This document shows, one piece after another, positions 56,150 through 64,000 of a DNA stretch of 64,000 nt. Below the pieces are notes generated by a model. That model was not told the origin of the DNA. It saw only the letters and a program-made list of their open reading frames with translations, and ran no database searches. Location: positions 1 through 64,000 of the forward strand of contig NZ_PIZU01000018.1 of the NCBI RefSeq assembly GCF_002838065.1. Direction: 5' to 3'. This DNA comes from Mycobacterium hubeiense (lineage in GTDB: Bacteria; Actinomycetota; Actinomycetes; Mycobacteriales; Mycobacteriaceae). Numbering within the stretch: position 1 is the first letter of the stretch; each line of letters begins with the position of its first letter. The translations under genes were made by a program, and so were the position numbers.

Positions 56150-56528
56150 GGCCAAAACTGTGAAGGACCTCGTCGAAGCCGCCAATGCCGTCGTTCCCCG
56201 GATTTCGCCGGCGCAGGCGCAGGAGCTGATGGCCAAGCCCAACACCTTGGTCGTCGATGTGCGCGACGCACCGGAAGTGCAACAGACCGGCAAGGTCGCG
56301 GGCGCGGTGCACGTACCGCGCGGAATGCTGGAGTTTCGGGCCGACCCCGAATCTCCTTACTACGACCAGCATTTCACCAAAGACAAGACCGTGATCCTGT
56401 ACTGCGGGTCGGGCGGGCGCTCAGCGCTGTCGGGTCAGGCGCTCAAGGAACTGGGGTACGCCGAGGTGTACAACATGGGCGCCTTCAAAGACTGGGCGGA
56501 AAGCGGCGGCGCCGTCGATAGAGCCTGA
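56148..56528 (+). CDS. Single-domain rhodanese-like sulfurtransferase
   Basis: The 126-residue cytosolic protein has the rhodanese fold. The motif ELMAKPNTLVVDVRDAPEVQ is followed by the active-site loop CGSGGRSAL with Cys86 after VILY, and the C-terminal LGYAEVYNMGAFKDWAESGG. The Cys would carry a persulfide in sulfur transfer or cyanide detoxification. The six-residue loop C-G-S-G-G-R fits sulfurtransferases rather than phosphatases. Its ATG at 56148 overlaps the divergent thioesterase ATG. A strong hairpin 35 bases past the stop ends the unit. Confidence 0.92.
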   Translation: MAKTVKDLVEAANAVVPRISPAQAQELMAKPNTLVVDVRDAPEVQQTGKVAGAVHVPRGMLEFRADPESPYYDQHFTKDKTVILYCGSGGRSALSGQALKELGYAEVYNMGAFKDWAESGGAVDRA

Positions 56529-56562
56529 AAAGGCTTGAACCGCAGGGTCATCCGTGAAATGC

Positions 56563-56597
56563 GGTCGGGCCCCGCACACATGGCGCGGGGCCCGACC
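56563..56597 (+). terminator. GC-rich hairpin terminator after the rhodanese gene
   Basis: Perfect 13-base arms (GGTCGGGCCCCGC / GCGGGGCCCGACC) close a 9-base loop. It starts 35 bases after the rhodanese stop and could also block read-through from the iron-regulated gene on the other strand. Confidence 0.8.
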
Positions 56598-56666
56598 TTC
56601 GAGTGGACCGGGGGTCTCTGCAGCCCTCAGGACTCCGGCGCGGTCCGGTGGTCTCGTGCCTAGAGG

Positions 56667-56685
56667 ATAGGCAAGGCTTGCCTAA
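56667..56685. promoter_or_regulatory. IdeR-like palindrome at the 3' end of the FhuF-like gene
   Basis: ATAGGCAAGGCTTGCCTAA matches the IdeR consensus at 14 of 19 positions and is a near-perfect palindrome (TAGGCAAG-G-CTTGCCTA). It overlaps the stop codon of the iron-regulated gene. No gene start is correctly placed for it. Confidence 0.5.
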
Positions 56686-57458
56686 TTAAGCAACCCCTTC
56701 CCTGCCATCGCCCGGCTCGTGCCGCGAACGGGCAGCCCGAAGCCGACCAGCGCGTCGAGCACGGCCTGGCCGCGGCGCATGCTGGTCAACTCGCTCGAGC
56801 CGGCCAGCAGCGGCACCTGGGTGGCGGCGCTGACGACGGCGGCGCCGACGATATTCCACATCGAAGAGATGGCCATGGCTCCCCCGCTGACCTCCAGCAG
56901 CCGGCGGAACAACGGGTCGAGGGCGCGGTGGCTGCGATGCGCGATCCAGGTGGTCAGCGCGGCTTCGCTGGGCAGCGCGACGATGCCGTCGCGGGTGGCA
57001 CTGCCGAGCCGGTCCGGACGGTCCGCGAAGAAGGGGTCGTCGGGCAGGGCTCGCAGCGTGGGATCGACGACTCCGACCCAGTCGATGGCCCCCTCGGAAT
57101 CGACGTGCACCCACAGGTTCTCCAGCCCGGTGTCCCAGGCGCGGCCCTCGAGCACCACGAGCGGCACCACCCGTCCGACCACCACGTGGGCCAGGGTCGC
57201 GGCCAGTTGCTGGGCGGCTGCGGTGCGGCTGTCCATCTCGTCGGCGGCAACGTCGAACATCCGCCGGAGACGATCGGTCGTCACCGCCTCGGCCAGCGGC
57301 CACCACCGACGACGGGACAAATCGCCCATCACCGCGACGCCGTACACCCTCGGGCACTCCGGATACAGCTCACGAAGTCGCCTGCTGGACTCGTGTAACG
57401 GCAGCATCCGCCTGATTGCCATGCCTGCGATGAGCGGATCGTCGACCACAACCGTCAT
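56682..57458 (-). CDS. FhuF-like iron/siderophore-reductase-related protein lacking the Fe-S cysteines
   Basis: The 258-residue protein has an arrangement like FhuF/siderophore ferric reductases: an N-terminal helical domain, VVVGRVVPLVVLEGRAWD, and the characteristic SMWNIVGAAVVSAATQVPLL near residue 195. FhuF proteins end with a C-C-x(n)-C-x2-C [2Fe-2S] site. This one ends AMAGKGLLN and has a single Cys in the whole chain, so it cannot hold that cluster. The ATG at 57458 is preferred because an IdeR box begins 18 bases upstream; a longer frame would run through the box. It is therefore expected to be made under iron shortage, possibly in ferric-siderophore handling. The family assignment is from motif memory. 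Confidence 0.65.
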   Translation of the reverse strand: MTVVVDDPLIAGMAIRRMLPLHESSRRLRELYPECPRVYGVAVMGDLSRRRWWPLAEAVTTDRLRRMFDVAADEMDSRTAAAQQLAATLAHVVVGRVVPLVVLEGRAWDTGLENLWVHVDSEGAIDWVGVVDPTLRALPDDPFFADRPDRLGSATRDGIVALPSEAALTTWIAHRSHRALDPLFRRLLEVSGGAMAISSMWNIVGAAVVSAATQVPLLAGSSELTSMRRGQAVLDALVGFGLPVRGTSRAMAGKGLLN

Positions 57459-57475
57459 GAAGCCTCCCGAGTGAC

Positions 57476-57494
57476 TTAGGTTAGCCTTACTATA
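57476..57494. promoter_or_regulatory. IdeR-like iron box upstream of the FhuF-like gene
   Basis: TTAGGTTAGCCTTACTATA matches TTAGGTTAGGCTAACCTAA at 14 of 19 positions, with a perfect left half. It lies 18-36 bases upstream of the start at 57458 on the minus strand, as expected for repression by IdeR with iron. Confidence 0.68.
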
Positions 57495-57622
57495 GTCACC
57501 GGCATCTCGGGGGCCAGTCCCTGTGACTCGATTCACATCACGTCACAGAACGGCGGTTGACCTTGGCCGAAGGACGCCGACGACGGCCGAGGCGTCACGT
57601 CCGCCGATGGATACGACACACG

Positions 57623-57639
57623 GTAGTAAGCCCGTAGTA
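57623..57639. promoter_or_regulatory. Paired GTAGTA motifs upstream of blaI
   Basis: Two GTAGTA copies at 57623-57628 and 57634-57639 lie 35-51 bases upstream of the blaI start. GTAGTA/TACTAC elements occur in BlaI-type operators, so this may be the autoregulatory site. Confidence 0.45.
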
Positions 57640-57673
57640 CCCTGAATTCAGTGCTCAAGAGAGTGAACGGAAC

Positions 57674-58090
57674 ATGGCGAAAATGACGCGTCTGGGTGAC
57701 CTCGAGCGCGAGGTGATGGACCATCTGTGGTCCGCGCGTGAGCCGCAAACCGTGCGCCAGGTGCACGAGGCCCTCGCCGCCAGGCGCGATCTTGCCTACA
57801 CCACGATCATGACCGTGCTGCAGCGGTTGGCGAAGAAGAATCTCGTCGTGCAGCACCGCGACGACCGGGCCCACCGCTACGCGCCCACCCACGGCCGCGA
57901 CGAGCTGGTGGCCGGCCTGATGGTCGACGCGCTCGACCAGGCTGCGGACTCCGGTAGCCGGGAGGCTGCGCTGGTGCACTTCGTCGAGCGCGTGGGCGCC
58001 GACGAGGCCGCCGCGCTGCGCCGCGCACTGGCCGAGCTGGAGGCGAAAGTCCGCGTTACCCGGCCTGCTGGTAATCCGGGCACCGGCTGA
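57674..58090 (+). CDS. blaI: BlaI family transcriptional repressor, Rv1846c-like
   Basis: The 138-residue winged-helix repressor has the BlaI/MecI opening MTRLGDLEREVMDHLWSARE, then PQTVRQVHEALAARRDLAYT and TTIMTVLQRLAKKNLVVQHR. The cleavage/dimer region follows, with a C-terminal dimerisation helix. In Mtb this repressor controls the blaC beta-lactamase and related genes and is inactivated when the BlaR-type membrane protease senses beta-lactam. The gene order blaI-blaR fits, with the protease starting 14 bases downstream. The ATG at 57674 is used. Confidence 0.94.
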   Translation: MAKMTRLGDLEREVMDHLWSAREPQTVRQVHEALAARRDLAYTTIMTVLQRLAKKNLVVQHRDDRAHRYAPTHGRDELVAGLMVDALDQAADSGSREAALVHFVERVGADEAAALRRALAELEAKVRVTRPAGNPGTG

Positions 58091-58104
58091 GAGAGACTTA
58101 CAGC

Positions 58105-59028
58105 GTGTCCGCGCTGGCCTTCAGCATCGTCGCACTGCTCCTGGTGGGGCCGGTGCCGGCAATCCTGGCGCGTGCGTCCTGGCCACTGCGGGCGCCGCGA
58201 GCCGCCGTCGTGCTCTGGCAATCCATTGCGCTCGCCGCGGTGCTGTCGGCGTTTTCCGCGGGCATCGCGATCGCCAGCCGGCTGTTCGTGCCGGGGCCGG
58301 ACGGTCGCCCCACCGCCACCATCATCAGCGAAATCGATGCGCTCGGCTGGCCGCTGTGGCTGCTCTATGTGGTGGTGCTCGCGCTGACCCTGCTGATCGG
58401 GGCGCGGCTGATGATCGCCGTGGTGCAGGTCGCCATCGCCACCCGCCGCCGCCGGGCCCACCACCGAATGGTCGTCGATTTGGTGGGCAAGCCGCACCGC
58501 AGCAGCGGTCTGCGCGTGCTGGACGTCGATCAGCCGCTCGCCTACTGCCTGCCCGGGGTGCGCAGCCGGGTGGTGGTCAGCGAAGGCACCTTGACCACGC
58601 TGTCGGACCGCGAAGTCGCCGCCATCCTGACTCATGAACGCGCCCACCTGCGCGCCCGCCACGACCTGGTGCTCGAGATGTTCACCGCGGTGCACGCCGC
58701 ATTTCCGCGATTTGTCCGCAGCGCCAGCGCGCTGGACGCGGTCAAGTTGCTGATCGAACTGCTCGCCGACGACGCCGCCGTCCGCGCCACCGGCCCCACT
58801 CCCCTGGCCCGGGCCCTGGTCGCCTGCGCCGCCGGTCGACCGCCGTCGGGAGCGCTGGCCGCAGGCGGCCCGACCACGTTGCTGCGCGTACGCCGGCTCG
58901 GCGGCCGAGGCAACAGCCTGGCCCTGGCCGCGAGCGCCTACACCGCCGCGGCCGCCGTGCTCGTGGTGCCCACCGTCGCGCTTGCGGTGCCGTGGCTCAC
59001 CGAGTTGCATCGACTCTTCTTCGTGTAA
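58105..59028 (+). CDS. blaR: M56 (BlaR1-like) membrane metalloprotease, Rv1845c-like
   Basis: The 307-residue membrane protein has four predicted helices (about 1-25, 33-52, 80-108 and 275-300). The zinc-protease motif HERAH is near residue 175 (AAILTHERAHLRARHD) and a downstream Glu/Asp is in LIELLADDAAV. YCLPGVRSRVVVSEGTL is the usual M56 strand before the active site. It lacks the extracellular penicillin-binding sensor domain of staphylococcal BlaR1, as does the Mtb protein, so the signal must come another way. It probably cleaves BlaI. The GTG at 58105 is the start. Confidence 0.92.
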   Translation: MSALAFSIVALLLVGPVPAILARASWPLRAPRAAVVLWQSIALAAVLSAFSAGIAIASRLFVPGPDGRPTATIISEIDALGWPLWLLYVVVLALTLLIGARLMIAVVQVAIATRRRRAHHRMVVDLVGKPHRSSGLRVLDVDQPLAYCLPGVRSRVVVSEGTLTTLSDREVAAILTHERAHLRARHDLVLEMFTAVHAAFPRFVRSASALDAVKLLIELLADDAAVRATGPTPLARALVACAAGRPPSGALAAGGPTTLLRVRRLGGRGNSLALAASAYTAAAAVLVVPTVALAVPWLTELHRLFFV

Positions 59029-59069
59029 CGAAACCCCCTGTGCCACAACAAAACAATGAAAGGCGCCGT

Positions 59070-62055
<2,986 letters not shown>

Positions 62056-62060
62056 GCCGT

Positions 62061-62066
62061 TAATAT
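62061..62066 (+). promoter_or_regulatory. Possible -10 element upstream of the small frame and CNNM gene
   Basis: TAATAT at 62061-62066 is a good -10 match in an otherwise GC-rich region, just past the guaB1 stop. Transcription would start near 62073, about 30 bases upstream of the GTG of the 46-codon frame. No clear -35 was found. Confidence 0.35.
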
Positions 62067-62102
62067 GGTTCTTTCCTGACGAGTTCAAGCGAAAGGGATC
62101 AC

Positions 62103-62243
62103 GTGCCGCAGGCACCCGCCGAGGCCCCCGGTTCTGATCGGGCCTGCCGGACACCGCGGCCAGCCCACGAGCCGTCCGAGTCCGAACCTTCCTCTAGTCA
62201 GCCGGGCACAGGGCCCGGCGAACATGGGGTCGCGACACGATGA
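62103..62243 (+). CDS. Candidate 46-residue leader or small protein coupled to the CNNM gene
   Basis: A GTG at 62103 preceded by GAAAGGG opens a frame of 46 codons. Its stop TGA (62241-62243) overlaps the ATG of the downstream membrane-protein gene (ATGA), a strong sign of translational coupling. The product would be Pro/Glu/Ser-rich with one Cys ([12 protein letters not shown]...GEHGVATR) and has no recognisable domain or membrane segment. It may be a leader peptide that controls translation of the CNNM operon, or simply an open frame in the leader. Confidence 0.4.
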   Translation: MPQAPAEAPGSDRACRTPRPAHEPSESEPSSSQPGTGPGEHGVATR

Positions 62244-63595
62244 ACGTCGCGTTGTCGCTGCTTTCCCTGCTGGCGTTCGTGGCGCTCACCGCGGGGACAG
62301 CGGTGTTCGTGGCCGCGGAATTCTCGCTGACGGCGCTCGAGCGCAGCACGGTCGAGGCCAATGCGCGCAGCGGTGACCGCCGGGACCAGATGGTGCGGCG
62401 TGCCCATCGCACGCTGTCGTTCCAGTTGTCGGGCGCGCAGGTCGGTATTTCGATCACCACTCTGGCCACCGGTTTCCTGGCCGAGCCGGTGGTGGCGCGG
62501 CTGCTGCACCCGGGGCTGGACGCGCTGGGACTCCCTCCCGCGGTGGCCGGCGGGCTGGCGCTGGTTTTGGCGATCCTGATCGCGACGTCGCTGTCGATGG
62601 TGTTCGGCGAGTTGGTGCCCAAGAACCTCGCCGTGGCCCGGCCGGTGCCGACCGCGCGCGCCTCCGCGGGCCCGCAGCTGTTGTTCTCGATGCTGTTCAC
62701 GCCGTTGATCAAGCTGACCAACGGCACCGCGAACTGGATTCTGCGACGGCTGGGCATCGAGCCGGCCGAGGAGCTGCGCTCGGCGCGCTCGCCGCAGGAG
62801 CTGGTGTCGCTGGTACGCACGTCGGCGCGCAGCGGGGCGCTCGATCCGGTCACGGCCGTGCTGGTGGACCGCTCTCTGCGGTTCGGTGGCCGCACGGCGG
62901 AGGAGCTGATGACGCCGCGCTCGAAGATCGAGGCGCTGGAGGCCGACGACACCGTCGCCGATCTGGTGGAGGCCGCGATCAGGACGGGCTATTCACGCTT
63001 CCCGATCACCGACGGCGATCTCGACGAAACCATCGGGGTGGTGCACGTCAAACAGGTTTTCGCGGTGCCGCACGACGAACGGGCGCGGACCCGGCTGGCC
63101 GTGCTGGCGCTGCCTGTGGCCACCGTGCCGTCGACGCTGGACGGAGATGCGGTGATGACGCAGATCCGCGCCAACGGTCTGCAGACCGCGCTGGTCGTCG
63201 ACGAATACGGCGGCACCGCGGGCATGGTCACCGTCGAGGACCTGATTGAGGAGATCGTCGGGGATGTCCGCGACGAACACGACGACGCCACCCCGGACGT
63301 GGTCGCAGCGGGCCGCGGATGGCGGGTGTCGGGGCTGCTGCGCATCGACGAGGTGGCCGCCCAGACCGGATTCCGCGCGCCCGAGGGCGAATACGAGACG
63401 ATCGGCGGACTGGTACTCGAGGAGTTGGGCCATATCCCGGAGGCCGGCGAAGCAGTGGAGCTGACGGCATTCGATCCCGACGGACCGCTCGAGGATCCGG
63501 TGCGCTGGCTGGCCACCGTGGTGCGGATGGACGGCCGACGCATCGACGTGCTCGAGTTGACCGAATTGGGCCGGCGGGGAGGCCACGATGGGTGA
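62240..63595 (+). CDS. CNNM/HlyC-CorC family membrane protein with CBS domains, Rv1842c-like
   Basis: The 451-residue protein has an N-terminal CNNM (DUF21) domain with four hydrophobic segments to about residue 180 ([38 protein letters not shown]). A CBS pair follows at about 215-340 ([40 protein letters not shown]), then a C-terminal CorC_HlyC/transporter-associated domain (about 355-445). The family moves Mg2+ or related cations across the membrane and senses nucleotides through the CBS domains. It overlaps the next paralogous gene by 8 bases, so the two probably form a heteromeric unit, as Rv1842c-Rv1841c do. Confidence 0.93.
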   Translation: MNVALSLLSLLAFVALTAGTAVFVAAEFSLTALERSTVEANARSGDRRDQMVRRAHRTLSFQLSGAQVGISITTLATGFLAEPVVARLLHPGLDALGLPPAVAGGLALVLAILIATSLSMVFGELVPKNLAVARPVPTARASAGPQLLFSMLFTPLIKLTNGTANWILRRLGIEPAEELRSARSPQELVSLVRTSARSGALDPVTAVLVDRSLRFGGRTAEELMTPRSKIEALEADDTVADLVEAAIRTGYSRFPITDGDLDETIGVVHVKQVFAVPHDERARTRLAVLALPVATVPSTLDGDAVMTQIRANGLQTALVVDEYGGTAGMVTVEDLIEEIVGDVRDEHDDATPDVVAAGRGWRVSGLLRIDEVAAQTGFRAPEGEYETIGGLVLEELGHIPEAGEAVELTAFDPDGPLEDPVRWLATVVRMDGRRIDVLELTELGRRGGHDG

Positions 63596-64000
63596 TCTTC
63601 TCGGTGTGTTGCTGACGGTGCTCCTGCTCGGCGTCAACGCGTTCTTCGTCGGTTCGGAATTCGCGTTGATCTCGGCCCGCCGCGACCGGCTGGAGGCGCT
63701 GGCCGAACAGGGCAAGAAGAGTGCGGTCACGGTGATCCGGGCCGGCGAGAACCTGTCGCTGATGCTGGCCGGCGCCCAGTTGGGTATCACGATCTGTTCG
63801 ATCTTGCTGGGCCGGGTCGGTGAACCCGCGGTCGCGCATCTGCTGGAGAAGCCCTTCCACCTGGTGGGCATCTCGGATGCAGTGCTGCACACGGTGTCGT
63901 TCTTCGTGGCGCTGTCGATCGTGGTGACGCTGCACGTGCTGCTCGGCGAGATGGTGCCGAAGAACATCGCCATCGCCGGCCCGGAGACCACGGCCATGCT
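63588..64000 (+). CDS. CNNM/HlyC-CorC family membrane protein, Rv1841c-like (cut by window end)
   Basis: The first 137 codons are visible: [40 protein letters not shown] and [20 protein letters not shown], a second CNNM domain parallel to the one in the upstream gene. The Mtb counterpart is about 345 residues, so the CBS part should follow beyond 64000. The ATG at 63588 lies within the last codons of the previous gene (8-base overlap). Confidence 0.92.
   Translation, partial: MGDLLGVLLTVLLLGVNAFFVGSEFALISARRDRLEALAEQGKKSAVTVIRAGENLSLMLAGAQLGITICSILLGRVGEPAVAHLLEKPFHLVGISDAVLHTVSFFVALSIVVTLHVLLGEMVPKNIAIAGPETTAM

Overview
The window is high-GC actinobacterial DNA from a mycobacterium. Its gene content is mycobacterial: antigen 85B (fbpB), the Apa fibronectin-attachment protein, MgtA, BfrA with Bfd, LldD2, GuaB1, the BlaI/BlaR pair, urease ureABCFGD and an NDH-2. 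Recalled Mycobacterium tuberculosis (Mtb) gene order matches well. Positions 34.8-64.0 kb follow, in inverted order, the Rv1867-to-Rv1841c block, and 7.6-12.5 kb plus lldD2 and fbpB correspond to the Rv1872c-Rv1886c neighbourhood. LonA and a phosphoketolase, the first of which Mtb lacks, point to an environmental or rapidly growing species. This placement rests on remembered protein sequences, not on a search.

Layout. 0-4.3 kb: a broken Rv2629/Balon-like gene, a cupredoxin lipoprotein, a small secreted protein, mgtA, a LexA box followed by a wrecked 13E12/DUF222 gene, and a dienelactone hydrolase. 4.3-10.6 kb: SDR, amidohydrolase and NTF2-like genes, then a minus-strand operon of a CMD protein, GlnA3 and an amidohydrolase behind a KstR-like box. 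10.6-12.5 kb: a structured intergenic element, bfrA, and an IdeR-box operon ending in bfd. 12.4-18 kb: enoyl-CoA hydratase and EthD protein, FUSC transporter, thioesterase, DUF5701, TRIC channel. 18-28 kb: a plus-strand run of TetR regulator, YhgE-like permease, TPR protein, nucleoside deaminase, GH13 glycosidase, cyclase-like receptor, MscS channel with a cyclic-nucleotide-type domain, and lldD2. 28-36 kb: fbpB, lon (behind a HspR-type repeat), TfoX-N and DUF72 proteins, ferredoxin reductase-like enzyme, lipoprotein, thiolase-like enzyme. 36-48 kb: double CaiB CoA-transferase, shrunken LLM gene, phosphoketolase, CPBP protease, adhA, small secreted protein, apa, modCBA. 48-56 kb: SDR, LLM oxidoreductase, ndh, urease operon, thioesterase. 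56-64 kb: rhodanese, iron-regulated FhuF-like gene, blaI-blaR, gnd1, guaB1, and two CNNM/CBS membrane proteins, the second cut by the window end.

Three themes stand out. First, regulatory sites are readable: a perfect LexA box, KstR-like boxes, three IdeR-like boxes, a HspR-like repeat and a TetR palindrome, placing genes in DNA-damage, sterol, iron and heat-shock circuits. Second, three loci (Balon-like, DUF222, LLM) carry internal deletions, suggesting ongoing gene decay. Third, the most unusual unit is the overlapping pair at 23.2-26.7 kb: a receptor whose cyclase domain has lost a metal Asp and both base-selecting residues, coupled to an MscS channel whose cyclic-nucleotide domain has lost the phosphate-binding Glu and Arg. 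No tRNA, rRNA, CRISPR array, insertion sequence or prophage was seen.
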